Shown: piece after piece, positions 17,124 through 26,565 of the stretch | Position numbering within the stretch: position 1 is the first letter of the stretch | Layout of the letters: every line of letters begins with the position of its first letter | Source: JANMDR01 sp031376425 | GTDB lineage: Bacteria > Pseudomonadota > Gammaproteobacteria > Burkholderiales > Usitatibacteraceae | Direction: 5' to 3' | Assembly (NCBI GenBank): GCA_031376425.1 | Contig: JANMDR010000337.1 | Location: 1 to 43,101 of the forward strand | Length of the DNA: 43,101 nucleotides | The notes under the pieces: generated by a model | Told to the model about the DNA's origin: nothing | The model's database searches: none | Seen by the model: only the letters and a program-made list of their open reading frames with translations | Position numbers and translations under genes: made by a program

Positions 17124-18373
17124 GAACCAAAATGCTCGCTAATAAAGCTGTAAATATCGGCAAAAATAGACACTCAAAAAATCGTAAAAAAAGTGGAGGT
17201 TTGCTATCACAGAACGGTTTCAGCCTAATTGAAGCGGCCATTGCGCTATTAGTACTGGGCATTATTGCCCTAGCATTTGCAAGTTATTGGAAAACCGCTA
17301 CACAGGTGCGCGTGGCAGATAACCAAACGACAATACTTACCCGCGCACAGGCGGCCTTGGTGAGTTTTGCTTACACCAATAGTCGCATGCCCTGTCCGGC
17401 GGCAGATCGTAGCGGGTTGGAAGCAACCGGTTGTCCACCATCGCTGGAAGTAGGTTTTTTGCCTTGGCGCACATTAGGTTTGCCGGATGCTGCTGCGGGC
17501 AGTATTCGCTATGGGGTGTATCGCAATCCCGCGCTCAATGCCGATTTAGCGATTAGTGTTGATCGTTTTGCGCCGCTGGTGCCGGATAGTGTCATTGCGC
17601 AAAACATAGCACCTGTGAGCATTAATCGCTTACTCGGTAATACAAATTTAATTGATCTGTGTTCGGTCTTAAGTCGATCTGGCGATTTACCCAATCCAAC
17701 TGCGGCTGACCACTTGCAAACCGTGGATGCCGTTACTACCGACCGCCGCAATGTGGCCTTCGCGATGGCATTGCCCGGCATGGGCGACGCCGACGGTGAT
17801 GGTAATTCTTTCGATGGTCTGCAGTCAGGCACCGCACCCATTTTTGATGCGCCATCTAGAATGCAGTCGGTTGATTATGACGATAAAGTAGTGGCCATGT
17901 CGGCACCCACGTTGTTTGCTGCGCTTTCCTGCGGGCTAGGGTTTTCCGCCGCAGTGCATTCTCATTTCAATGCGCTCAATGCCGCGCAAATTATGGCAAA
18001 AGGCATGGATGATTATCGTTATCAGCTCATTTTAAATGCACTTATGGCCGCCGCTGGGGTGGCCTCTAGCATTGCCACGATTGCTACAGCTACTGCGGGT
18101 GTGGCTTCTTCCATTGCCACATCCACGGCAGCTATTGCGATTACGCTCCTAGCTTATGGCACTGTTAGCGGCATTTTGGTGCCTGCAGGATTAGCCGTCA
18201 CTGCCAATGCTGCGGGCTTGGTAGCAGCTTTAGCCACTTCGGCAAAAGCCATTGCTGTTTCGATTGCGGCCGATGTGTTGGCCGGAACATTCGCGCCGTA
18301 TGTAACTAACTCGGCAGACCTTGCCAATACCATTCGCGCCAATGCGCTGGCAGCAGATGCGGAGGGGTTTTAG
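17120..18373 (+). CDS. Prepilin-like protein 3 of cassette A
   Basis: 417 residues. A 33-residue lysine/arginine-rich leader ends in QNG, followed by FSLIEAAIALLVLGIIALAF (G33/F34, E38 at +5). Shared features: SRMPCPAADRSG...GCPP, FLPWRTLGLPDAAAGSIRYGVYRNP, SINRLLGN, a GDADGDGNSFDG loop and YDDKVVAMS. The last quarter (about 310-395) is a hydrophobic Ala/Gly/Val/Thr run, matching the layout of the other two pseudopilins. Its start overlaps the stop of pseudopilin 2 by 4 bases. The sigma factor gene begins 74 bases downstream. It is homologous position by position to the protein at 25283-26497. Confidence 0.85.
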   Translation: MRTKMLANKAVNIGKNRHSKNRKKSGGLLSQNGFSLIEAAIALLVLGIIALAFASYWKTATQVRVADNQTTILTRAQAALVSFAYTNSRMPCPAADRSGLEATGCPPSLEVGFLPWRTLGLPDAAAGSIRYGVYRNPALNADLAISVDRFAPLVPDSVIAQNIAPVSINRLLGNTNLIDLCSVLSRSGDLPNPTAADHLQTVDAVTTDRRNVAFAMALPGMGDADGDGNSFDGLQSGTAPIFDAPSRMQSVDYDDKVVAMSAPTLFAALSCGLGFSAAVHSHFNALNAAQIMAKGMDDYRYQLILNALMAAAGVASSIATIATATAGVASSIATSTAAIAITLLAYGTVSGILVPAGLAVTANAAGLVAALATSAKAIAVSIAADVLAGTFAPYVTNSADLANTIRANALAADAEGF

Positions 18374-18447
18374 TCTTGCCAGTCAAGTTAAAATTGTCCC
18401 TAAAAAGACAATTATGTTTTGCGCATTTTTGTGTCATAGTATTGTTT

Positions 18448-19035
18448 ATGACTGCAGCCAACAATGCGGATGCCACATCCCTCACCAACTTATTGCATCG
18501 CTGGCGCGATGGCGATGGTGCAGCCTATAACGCAGTCATTGAGCAATCTTATGAGGCTCTACGCAAGCTCGCCCACGCACGCGTCAATCGTGTGGGTGGC
18601 GAGGCGGGCATGGCACCGACTGAATTGCTACACGAGGCCTTAATAAAAGTGGCCGATGCCCCAAAAGACTGGCAATCGCGTGCGCATTTTTTTGCCAGTA
18701 TGTCACTTACTTTGCGTTCGGTGTTAATTGATTTTGCGCGCGCCCAGCAGGCCGAAAGACGTGGTGGTGAATTTGCCATGGTCACCTTTACAGAGTCTGG
18801 TCAGGCCAGTCAGCCTGCCACCCACGCTGGATTGCTAGAGCTTGAGGACGCATTGTGCGAAATAGAAGCAGTTGATCCACGATCCGGTGAAATTTTACAC
18901 CTCACTTATTTTGCAGATTTAACGGTAGAAGAAGTAGCGAGTGTACTTAATATTTCTGCGCCATCGGTATATCGTGAACTGCGCTTTGCGCGGGGTTGGC
19001 TGAAAGATAAGTTAAAAGAAAAACTGAAGGCATAA
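18448..19035 (+). CDS. ECF sigma factor of the Ser/Thr-kinase-linked type (cassette A)
   Basis: 195 residues from the ATG at 18448. An in-frame TTG upstream only adds a non-homologous extension. Regions sigma2 and sigma4 are both present: LLHRWRDGDGAAY and LLHEALIKV for sigma2, then a linker and LHLTYFADLTVEEVASVLNIS...VYRELRFARGWL for sigma4. The family (Sigma70_ECF, ECF43-like) is marked by W-x-x-R-A-H-F-F-A followed by R-x-V-L-x-D-F-A-R-x-x-x-A-x-x-R-G-G, all seen here. The acidic DAED motif of ordinary ECFs in region 2.2 reads APTE (T58). In the characterised Vibrio EcfP/PknT pair, phosphorylation of a threonine at this place is what enables RNA polymerase binding. A kinase of the right type follows 94 bases downstream. 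No anti-sigma gene is present. Confidence 0.92.
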   Translation: MTAANNADATSLTNLLHRWRDGDGAAYNAVIEQSYEALRKLAHARVNRVGGEAGMAPTELLHEALIKVADAPKDWQSRAHFFASMSLTLRSVLIDFARAQQAERRGGEFAMVTFTESGQASQPATHAGLLELEDALCEIEAVDPRSGEILHLTYFADLTVEEVASVLNISAPSVYRELRFARGWLKDKLKEKLKA

Positions 19036-19129
19036 TTCACTGTAAGCGCAGCATGTGTGCGCAATCTTCGCTTTGTGTTTTATATTAAAGAGCTGCCGTA
19101 TTTAATAAACTAATAACGAACCCAGTGCC

Positions 19130-21970
19130 ATGACCACTCACGTCACCCCCACTCCGCCGAACGTTGCAAATAGCCTAAATGGCAACCTAACCGGCAGCGA
19201 TTTTCAGAAGATAAAATCGATCTTCAATACCGTGGTTGATTTACCCGAGCACGAGCGTGAGCAAGCGTTAGCGCGGCTCACCGATGATGTGGCCGTAATC
19301 GCCCGAGTGCGATCCATACTCGCCGAAAGTGCTACGGATTCTAATACTATTGCGTACGCAATTAGCGCTGCATCTGGCAGTTTGGCCGCAGGCATGGAAA
19401 CACCTGAGCTGGCATCGGGCGATATTGTTGGCGCGTGGAAATTGGTGGAAGAAATTGGTCGCGGTGGCATGGGTAGCGTATTTTTAGTTGAGCGTAGTGA
19501 TGGTCATTTTCAACAACGTGCCGCACTTAAATTATTGGCTGGATTTGCTAGCGCTAAAGCACAGGAACACTTGGCGCGTGAGCGGCAAATATTGGCAGCG
19601 CTTAGTCATCCCAATATCGCTCGGCTGCTTGATGGCGGTGCTACCCCTCGTGGACGCCCGTATTTAGTGCTTGAACACGTAAATGGTCAAGCGATAGATA
19701 AATACTGCAGCGATAAAAAGCTTTCAATTGCGCAGATAATCACGCTCTATATTACTGTGTGTGACACCGTTGCCTTTGCGCATCGTCAACTCGTCGTGCA
19801 CTGTGATTTAAAGCCATCCAATATTTTAATTAGCAACGAAGGCCGCCCCGTGCTGCTCGATTTTGGCGTATCGCGTTTGCTTAGCGAGGCAGCAAAAGAA
19901 AAAGCGGAAACAGCGCCCCTGCAAGAAACTAGTGTGCCAAGCGCGGCAGGTGCGAGCGCTACGCAAACGTCGGCGGCTTACACCCCCCGCTATGCCAGCC
20001 CGGAGCAGAAAACCGGTAGCCGTGTGGGCTTGGCAAGTGACGTATATAGTTTGGGAGTGATGTTGGCGGAGTTGTTGGGCGTGAAAACTGGCAGTAGTGA
20101 GCCGGCAAAGTTTGATGCTCCAAATTCTAGCACCCTCAATCTTAGTGGACTGAATCCAGACTTAACCGCCATTATTAGGCGTGCCACCGCGGCAACGCCA
20201 GCAGATCGCTACACCGGTGCGGATGCGTTGGCAGCTGATTTGCATCGCGCCCTCACGCACCAGCCAGTCGCAGCGCACGCGCGTACACCTGCCTATATAG
20301 GCAAAAAATTTGTGCGCCGCAATTGGCCATGGTTAGTTGGCGCTAGCGCTTTTGTGATTACGGTAGGTGGTTTTTCATGGCGTACCGTGATTGAACGCGA
20401 TAACGCCGTAAAAGCCGAACGTGCATCGCGCGAAGTAAAAGATTACATGATTGCGGTATTTCAGGGCGCAGACCCTGAGGTGTCAGGCCAGCGCGATTTA
20501 CCGGTATCGGCGCTCCTAGATGCAGGCCGTGAACGCATGGCAACGCGCCTAAAAGATCAGCCCGAAACTAGAGCAGAAATGAGTGGTATTTTAGGCAGTG
20601 TGTACCAAAATATTGGAAAGCGCGAACAAGCGTTAAAGCTTTTTGATGAAGCGATAGAAATTGAGCGCGGAAATAATCGCCCCGCTGTCTTGGCAGACTT
20701 GCTCTATAAAAAAGCCTTCACCATTTACGATATGGAGGATTTTCCAAAGGCAGAGCCCTTGGCATTGGAGGTGCTTAAATTGCGCACGCAAACAGCACCA
20801 GTGTCGGAGGGAATGGTAAAAGTGCTGCAACTGGTGGGTCTCATCGCCTCCTATCAGGGCAAGTACAAAGAGGCGGACGCAAATTTGAGCGCTGCGTTAA
20901 GCATGGCTATTTCGCTTACCGACGAAAATAGTACGCTTACCGGTAGCGCCCAAGTTGATTTTGCGAGGCATCTTGTAAACGTAGATGGGGGCGATAAATT
21001 AGCCGAGAAATATGCTCGTAATGCACGGCAAACTTTTTTAAAAAATCTTGGCAGCGAAGCAATTTTATACGTTGAAGCACTGGAAATTTTAGTGGTGGCT
21101 CTCGGTGTATCCGGGCGCAACGATGAGGCTATTCCAATTGCGCGTGAAATGAGTGAAAAGCGTACAAAACTGTACGGAGAAGTAAGTAATCAAAATGGTT
21201 TCGGCTTGTCTACCCACGCAAATGCTCTGTATCGTGCTGGGCGCCCGCTTGAGGCAATCCCACTGCTGGAGCGCTGTATCACGATTCAAGAAAAACTGGA
21301 TGGTCGCCAAACGCTGGCTATCACCTATCCCATGATGCAATTAGTGCGGTCTCACATCAGCGCGGGTGGATATGACCAAGCCTTGCTATTGGCGAGGGAA
21401 TTGGTAGGTATAAATAGTAAATTTTTGGAACCAAGCGATGTCAACGTTCTAGCTTCAAAGTATGAACTGGTGGAAGTGCTCCTAAGGTTGAGAAAGCTTG
21501 ATGAGGTTGAACGCATCGGCACCGAACTACTACGGTTGCGGGAGGCAAACCCAAAAACGCAACAGTGGCACCTTGGACAGTCAAAATTACAGATTGCAAC
21601 TCTACTTAGACTGCAGGGTAAATACGGGGAAGCCGCCGATATATTAGCCAGTACAGAAAAGATGCAGGCGTTTGCGGTGCCCTACCGACATGCAAAAATA
21701 GTTTGGGAAAAAGGGCGGTTGGCCATTGCCCGGGGCGAGTATGAGGAGGCGCTTGCCCTCTTTGTAAAAGCCGAAACACTCGATGGTGGTGACAGTGGTG
21801 TTGCTCATCCTGATACATGGTTGTTCAAACTGGACCGAGCCGAACTCCTAGCCAAGATTGGTCAACGCGAGTCTGCCCGTGAACTAGCCAAGCAAATCGC
21901 TATAAATGCGAAGGCATCCATAGACCCTAACGGTGTATTTGCTAAACAATTAGGGCTGCTGACCAAGTAA
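19130..21970 (+). CDS. Transmembrane Ser/Thr protein kinase with TPR region (cassette A)
   Basis: 946 residues. A short N-terminal helical region (24-90) is followed by a protein kinase domain (about 101-375): glycine loop GRGGMGSV, K134, E151, catalytic loop HCDLKPSN (D226, N231), DFG D244 and SPE 290-292. The activation segment is long and rich in Ser/Thr/Ala (250-283). The residue before the catalytic Asp is Cys, so it is a non-RD kinase. One membrane helix (about 399-417) follows, then about 520 residues of TPR-like helices starting at LDAGRERMATRLKDQPETRA. The topology puts the kinase in the cytoplasm and the TPRs in the periplasm. The probable substrate is the adjacent sigma factor (inferred), with the TPR part reading an envelope signal. 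The ATG at 19130 lacks a strong ribosome-binding site. Confidence 0.92.
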   Translation: MTTHVTPTPPNVANSLNGNLTGSDFQKIKSIFNTVVDLPEHEREQALARLTDDVAVIARVRSILAESATDSNTIAYAISAASGSLAAGMETPELASGDIVGAWKLVEEIGRGGMGSVFLVERSDGHFQQRAALKLLAGFASAKAQEHLARERQILAALSHPNIARLLDGGATPRGRPYLVLEHVNGQAIDKYCSDKKLSIAQIITLYITVCDTVAFAHRQLVVHCDLKPSNILISNEGRPVLLDFGVSRLLSEAAKEKAETAPLQETSVPSAAGASATQTSAAYTPRYASPEQKTGSRVGLASDVYSLGVMLAELLGVKTGSSEPAKFDAPNSSTLNLSGLNPDLTAIIRRATAATPADRYTGADALAADLHRALTHQPVAAHARTPAYIGKKFVRRNWPWLVGASAFVITVGGFSWRTVIERDNAVKAERASREVKDYMIAVFQGADPEVSGQRDLPVSALLDAGRERMATRLKDQPETRAEMSGILGSVYQNIGKREQALKLFDEAIEIERGNNRPAVLADLLYKKAFTIYDMEDFPKAEPLALEVLKLRTQTAPVSEGMVKVLQLVGLIASYQGKYKEADANLSAALSMAISLTDENSTLTGSAQVDFARHLVNVDGGDKLAEKYARNARQTFLKNLGSEAILYVEALEILVVALGVSGRNDEAIPIAREMSEKRTKLYGEVSNQNGFGLSTHANALYRAGRPLEAIPLLERCITIQEKLDGRQTLAITYPMMQLVRSHISAGGYDQALLLARELVGINSKFLEPSDVNVLASKYELVEVLLRLRKLDEVERIGTELLRLREANPKTQQWHLGQSKLQIATLLRLQGKYGEAADILASTEKMQAFAVPYRHAKIVWEKGRLAIARGEYEEALALFVKAETLDGGDSGVAHPDTWLFKLDRAELLAKIGQRESARELAKQIAINAKASIDPNGVFAKQLGLLTK

Positions 21971-22010
21971 AGACCAAGTAGGTCGACAAATACGCCACAG
22001 AAGTTTACAT

Positions 22011-22031
22011 CACTAAAAAATATTTTTAGTG
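22011..22031. promoter_or_regulatory. AT-rich perfect hairpin between the two cassettes
   Basis: CACTAAAAA and TTTTTAGTG are perfect inverted repeats around ATA, 41 bases after the cassette A kinase stop. There is no GC-rich stem, so it is a poor terminator. It may be an operator or a weak 3' end. The remaining roughly 110 bases up to 22150 hold no clear promoter. Confidence 0.4.
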
Positions 22032-22149
22032 CGCATGATAGGAATTAGCCTAAAAAATACGTAAGCACGATTACGGTGGATTTTTGCCGATTTTATGCAC
22101 TGCTTCCTTGAGCAGTATTGCTACGTAAAAATATTTAGATGATTCTGCG

Positions 22150-24075
22150 ATGACTAAAACGAGGCATGCACTAAATCTGTGCGCATACCCCTGTACACCA
22201 CGCCGCCTAGCCGGTTTTGGCTTACTGGAGGTCTTACTATTCGTGTTTGTGGTGGGTGCTACTTTGCTGGTCGGCTATGCGTGGTTAATGGCAAAAAAGC
22301 AGGCCGCGCAGGCGCAGGCGCAAATGGCGCAGCTTGAGCAGGCCAATAAATATGTAGATGCATTTGTGGCCGTAAAATTTCGTCTGCCGTGCCCCGGTAA
22401 CGCCAATGGCGATGAAGACTGTTCGCTCAGTAAAGGGTTGTTGCCTTATCGTACCTTGGGGTTTGACGGCAGCACCGTGCAAACCGCAGGTGGGCGCTTG
22501 CGCTATATCGCTAATTCCACCTTATTTACCGAACCGACCAATTTGTTTGAGCCCTCAAAATGGGACGTGGCTGCCGGTGCTAAGCATGACTATAAGCAAC
22601 TCAGCTCACTTGATTATTGCGCTAATTTGACCGTAGCAAAAACTAACAGTTCGAGCGCTGCGGTTCGCACCAAGGCTGGCGTGTTGCGCCCAGTAGCTTA
22701 CGCTATCGTGCACCCGGGAACCAGTGATGCTGACGGTAATGGTGATGCGCTTGATGGGCTGAACGGCGGAACGGCAGCCATAGTTGCAGCACCCGAAAAT
22801 AATAGTGTTATCGCAGCTTATGACGATGCGGTTTTGGCACGAGGTGTTGAAGAACTATCGCTAAATAGTGATTGCGAAAACATTAGCGCATCAATCAATA
22901 CGCTGGCCTTGGCTGTTGATGTGGTCGATGAAGTCAATAGCGCTAAAGGATTTGCCACAGCAACGGCGGCAGTGCTTACCGCCATAGGCGGGGTAAAAAC
23001 CGCGATCATTGCGGCTAAACTAATCAAAGCCACCACTGCCCTAGGGGCATCGGTGGTGACCTTGGGCACGGCGTCCACGGCGCTCGCTAGCGCCATTGGC
23101 ACCTGTGTAGTGGTAGTGGGCTGTGCAGAAATTCCTCACGCAGCAGCATCGGTTGCAGCGGCGGTGATTGCGGTGACGGCATCTGGTGTAGCCGTTGCCG
23201 CCGGTTTGGCGGCGCTGCCCGCGCAAGGTGTCTACACCGGCATGATGTTAGCTGTTACGGTATTGACAGGGGTTAGCACGAGGCAAGATATTGATTTAGC
23301 CCCCATGCGACAGGCGGCGCTTGATAATTTGAATGACGCTGTGGTCAAGCGGCAGGCCGCTGCCCAAAATTTAGCCACCGCGCAAGCAAATGGTAGCAGC
23401 ACTAACACGGCGCAGCTCGCAGCCTACAATGCCCTTTACGCTGAAGCGCGCGATGTGGTTGCCGCCACCAATGCCGCTGGCAGGCCAGTAGGTACGAGGT
23501 CTATCTATGAGTTGGACCCTTGGGTTGCAGATACGGTTAGGCGCATAAATCTTCGCAATGAGGCTAGATATAATGAGCTTGCCGCGCGTGATGAGTTGCG
23601 CATCGCGCAGACGGCCACACCGGTGGATGCCGCTGTAGTGGCCACCAAGCAAGCCCTAGTAAACAATGCGGTGGCAGCGGTGGCAGTTGCGGATTTTGAT
23701 TACCCCGCAAGCCGTGCCAATCTGTTGCGCGAATCTAAGTTAGGTTACTGTGTCACTACAACTAGCACCAATAGCAGCGGGGTGGTGACCAGCACTACCA
23801 ACTGTTATGTATACGACGGTAGCGGGCGGGTCGCGCCTAAAGTGGATGATTACACCGCTAAATATGATGCTTACTTTACCAAGGGCAAAGCCATTTCAGC
23901 CGCGCAAAAAGTGTATGACGATGCAGTGGCTATCGAAAACCAAGCGCGCGCAAGCTATAACCAATTAGTGGCCGCCACCCCAAATACCACGCCAGTTACA
24001 GGTAACGAGCTCATGCCTTGGGCTGGAGCGGATGCAATTTTAAAGCGTGCCGATGCGCTGGGGGGGATGAAATGA
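22150..24075 (+). CDS. Prepilin-like protein 1 of cassette B
   Basis: 641 residues, paralogue of the protein at 14005-15954. The leader ends RRLAG (G22), then FGLLEVLLFVFVVGATLLVGYAW with E27 at +5. Shared landmarks: FRLPCPGN...EDCS, PYRTLGFDG, NLFEPSKWD, DYCANL, a DADGNGDALDG loop, YDDAVL, and a hydrophobic Ala/Gly/Val stretch (about 270-380) that includes GTCVVVVGCAEIPHA. Near the C-terminus CVTTTS and NCYVYDG mirror the other copy. The stop overlaps the next gene (ATGA). A G7 run just before that start (24060-24066) may serve as its ribosome-binding site. Function unknown; it is an exported inner-membrane protein by its signal. Confidence 0.86.
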   Translation: MTKTRHALNLCAYPCTPRRLAGFGLLEVLLFVFVVGATLLVGYAWLMAKKQAAQAQAQMAQLEQANKYVDAFVAVKFRLPCPGNANGDEDCSLSKGLLPYRTLGFDGSTVQTAGGRLRYIANSTLFTEPTNLFEPSKWDVAAGAKHDYKQLSSLDYCANLTVAKTNSSSAAVRTKAGVLRPVAYAIVHPGTSDADGNGDALDGLNGGTAAIVAAPENNSVIAAYDDAVLARGVEELSLNSDCENISASINTLALAVDVVDEVNSAKGFATATAAVLTAIGGVKTAIIAAKLIKATTALGASVVTLGTASTALASAIGTCVVVVGCAEIPHAAASVAAAVIAVTASGVAVAAGLAALPAQGVYTGMMLAVTVLTGVSTRQDIDLAPMRQAALDNLNDAVVKRQAAAQNLATAQANGSSTNTAQLAAYNALYAEARDVVAATNAAGRPVGTRSIYELDPWVADTVRRINLRNEARYNELAARDELRIAQTATPVDAAVVATKQALVNNAVAAVAVADFDYPASRANLLRESKLGYCVTTTSTNSSGVVTSTTNCYVYDGSGRVAPKVDDYTAKYDAYFTKGKAISAAQKVYDDAVAIENQARASYNQLVAATPNTTPVTGNELMPWAGADAILKRADALGGMK

Positions 24076-25286
24076 TTCGCAACTTAGGCGCAACTTGTTT
24101 GCTCAGCAATTTGCTGAAGAAGCTCTATTTTTTAGGTAATAGAACTAGCTTTGGCTCAGTGATTTCGAAAAAGCCTAATGCTGCGGGCTTTACGCTTATT
24201 GAGATTGCGGTTGTTTTGGCGATTGCTGCTGCATTGGGGCTTGCGGTGTGGCGGCTTTACCCGGCAATGCATTCGGCCACCACAGTGGATGTGCCGGCCA
24301 GTGCGCTTGACGAAGCTAAGAACGCAATTGCAGGTTTTGTGCTGCGTGCGCATCGGCTACCCTGTCCTGCAAGTGATACGGTAAACAACAACACGGGATT
24401 AGAAAATTGTGCAGCTGGCGCGTCCGTTGGCTCCTTGCCCTATGCCACCCTTGGTTTGGGCGCCACGCCTGCATTACGCGGACTACGTTATGGTGTCTAC
24501 CGCAATGCCAATGCGGTGATAACGCAAGATGCCGATTTAGCGCAGCTAAAGGCGCGGTATTTGCCCCTTACGCCAGTCGCGTTTTCATCGGGTGCTAATG
24601 GGCTCGATTTCTGCGTTGGCTTAAAAAACGCGATGGTCGCGCCGACATCTTTATCAGCCAATGCGAATGGCATGCCCATTGCCTACGGTCTAGCACACGC
24701 GGGGCAAAACGGGGTGTTTGATGGTCTGCAAACCTCTACCGCGCCCACCTTCGAGCTCCCCACCAAGCCTGCCACCGTTAGCTACGATGATCGCGTAGCC
24801 ACAGTGGGTATGGGCGAGCTATTTGCGCGGCTACGTTGTGTGGAGCGCCTAAGCGCAGTTAACAGCAGCGTGCGTGCGTTGTATGCCGCCTATGACACTG
24901 ACCGTGTAGCGCGACAATATGCGGACTACCGCGCATTTGCCGAGCGTGTCAGGCTCAATGGTAAAACCTTTGCGGCCATTGCTCTCGCGCAAGCTACTGT
25001 GGATCTGGCGATTGCTGGTGTGAGCAATCTATCAGCGGCCACATTAACTGCCGCCACGGGGGGTGGTGCCGCCGCAGTGTTGGTACCCACCAGCTTGGCG
25101 CTGGCTGCTGCGACTTTGGCATTTGCAGCAGCTACTGCTGCCGTCGTGATGGCTGAATCAGCCTATATCACAGCGCAAAAGCAAACTACTGCTGCGGCTA
25201 ACCATGTGACCAATGTAACCGCACCCGCACTTACGCGTGCTACGGCAATCGCGACGCTCGAAGTAAAACGAGGGCTTACAAAATGA
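24072..25286 (+). CDS. Prepilin-like protein 2 of cassette B
   Basis: 404 residues from ATG 24072, which overlaps the previous stop exactly as in cassette A. A longer in-frame start at 24018 is not homologous to anything. The long leader (39 residues) ends in NAAG, followed by FTLIEIAVVLAIAAALGLAVW (E44 at +5). HRLPCPAS...LENC, LPYATLGL, RYGVYRNA, GLDFCVGLKNAM, PIAYGLAHAGQNG and YDDRVATVG match the cassette A partner. The C-terminal part again carries an Ala/Gly/Val-rich hydrophobic stretch (about 305-375). ATGA overlap also links it to pseudopilin 3. Confidence 0.86.
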   Translation: MIRNLGATCLLSNLLKKLYFLGNRTSFGSVISKKPNAAGFTLIEIAVVLAIAAALGLAVWRLYPAMHSATTVDVPASALDEAKNAIAGFVLRAHRLPCPASDTVNNNTGLENCAAGASVGSLPYATLGLGATPALRGLRYGVYRNANAVITQDADLAQLKARYLPLTPVAFSSGANGLDFCVGLKNAMVAPTSLSANANGMPIAYGLAHAGQNGVFDGLQTSTAPTFELPTKPATVSYDDRVATVGMGELFARLRCVERLSAVNSSVRALYAAYDTDRVARQYADYRAFAERVRLNGKTFAAIALAQATVDLAIAGVSNLSAATLTAATGGGAAAVLVPTSLALAAATLAFAAATAAVVMAESAYITAQKQTTAAANHVTNVTAPALTRATAIATLEVKRGLTK

Positions 25287-26497
25287 GAACACCAAGCGTA
25301 AAAATGTGTAGCAAAAAGCCTAAATTAAAGTCTCTACAAGGTTTTAGTTTAATTGAAACAGCCATTGCCTTAGCTGTGTTTGGGCTGGTGGCGTTATTGC
25401 TCATTGGCTTTTGGAAAACCGCATCGCAGGTGCGCGTGGTAGAGCGCGATGCCGAGCAGCTTGCACGTGCACAGGCAGCAGTGTTGAGCTACGTTTATGT
25501 AAATGCACGGCTACCCTGTGCGGCCGCTGATAAAGCTGGCGTGGAAGTTTTCAGTTGCCCAGCCGCAACGACGGTGGGCTATTTGCCGTGGCGAACCTTA
25601 GGCTTACCCGACGCGGCAGCGGGCAATATTCGTTACGGTGTTTATCGCAACACCGCAGGTGATCTTGATTTAACAGAACGTAAAGACCGTTTCGCCCCCT
25701 TAGTACCAGACAACACTATTACTATTAACTCTGGCCTTGTGAGCATTAATCGGCTGTTAGGCAACGCCAACAACTTAGATTTTTGCGCCGCGTTAAGCAA
25801 AATGGCTGCTGCGCCGACGGCAGGGAACCCGCTCTATCTCCATACGATAGAACGCGGCGGCGTTAATCGCCGTAATGTCGCCTTTGCATTGGCGCTGCCG
25901 GGGTTGTTGGATGCGGATGGGGATGGTCAAGCTTTTGATGGAAATCAAATTAGCACAGGCTCGGTGTTTGATGCTCCTTCGCGCCCGCGCGATGCGCAAT
26001 ATGACGACACGGTGTTGGCAACATCCCCGCAAACAATGTTTGCTTCTATGTCCTGCAGTTTGGGGCTTACGGCTGCAGGCCACACCCATTTTAATACCCT
26101 AAACTCAGCGCAAATAATGGCTAAAGGCATGTCTGACTACAGCCTCCATTTAAACTTGGCTGCTCTTGCGGCGGATGCTAACGTAGCAGGTGGAATTGCA
26201 ACGGTGTTTAGCGCCGCTGCTGGCCTAGCCACGGCTACCGCAGCCTTAGCACTCGCCGTGGCAAATACCACCTTGACTTATGGCACTTTCGCTGTAGCAG
26301 TAGTGGCCGGCGGCGTTGCCGTTGCGGCAGCAGCGGCAGCTGTTGCGGCAGCGGCGGTTTTAGGGGCAACTGCGATAGCCGCAGCGGTGGAGGCCAATGC
26401 AACGAAAAATGATTTTGCAAACAATATGTCCGCAGCAACGGCGCTTGCGCAGTCGGTTCGTACCAATGCGTTGGCAGGAGATGCAGCAGGACTGTAG
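25283..26497 (+). CDS. Prepilin-like protein 3 of cassette B
   Basis: 404 residues. A short basic leader ends LQG (G20), then FSLIETAIALAVFGLVALLLIGFW with E25 at +5. Landmarks shared with the protein at 17120: ARLPCAAADKAG, YLPWRTLGLPDAAAGNIRYGVYRN, FAPLVPD, SINRLLGN, DADGDGQAFDG and YDDTVLATS. The CP of the RLPCP motif is CA here, the only one of the six without the proline. The C-terminal quarter is a dense Ala/Val/Gly run (about 300-385). The sigma gene starts 68 bases downstream. Confidence 0.86.
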   Translation: MRTPSVKMCSKKPKLKSLQGFSLIETAIALAVFGLVALLLIGFWKTASQVRVVERDAEQLARAQAAVLSYVYVNARLPCAAADKAGVEVFSCPAATTVGYLPWRTLGLPDAAAGNIRYGVYRNTAGDLDLTERKDRFAPLVPDNTITINSGLVSINRLLGNANNLDFCAALSKMAAAPTAGNPLYLHTIERGGVNRRNVAFALALPGLLDADGDGQAFDGNQISTGSVFDAPSRPRDAQYDDTVLATSPQTMFASMSCSLGLTAAGHTHFNTLNSAQIMAKGMSDYSLHLNLAALAADANVAGGIATVFSAAAGLATATAALALAVANTTLTYGTFAVAVVAGGVAVAAAAAAVAAAAVLGATAIAAAVEANATKNDFANNMSAATALAQSVRTNALAGDAAGL

Positions 26498-26565
26498 GTT
26501 AATTTTCAGAAAATTACGACGCATGACGATGCAAATTGTGGCTACTTTATTGCATAATTGTGGGC

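Larger units (their letters stand above)
14005..21970 (+). repeat. Cassette A: first copy of the pseudopilin-ECF-kinase tandem duplication
   Basis: Five genes in the order pseudopilin 1, pseudopilin 2, pseudopilin 3, ECF sigma factor, Ser/Thr kinase. The same order, with clearly homologous proteins at each position, recurs at 22150-30034. Protein similarity is high in the sigma and kinase domains and lower in the pseudopilins, so the duplication is not recent overall. Confidence 0.9.

Noticed and set aside
18376..18447. Longer start of the cassette A sigma factor
   Set aside because: The extension begins with TTG, is hydrophobic and has no counterpart in the cassette B factor; ATG 18448 aligns.
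22108..22137. Sigma-70 promoter TTGAGC/TATTTA before cassette B
   Set aside because: The -10 matches only half of the consensus and would leave almost no leader before the ATG at 22150.
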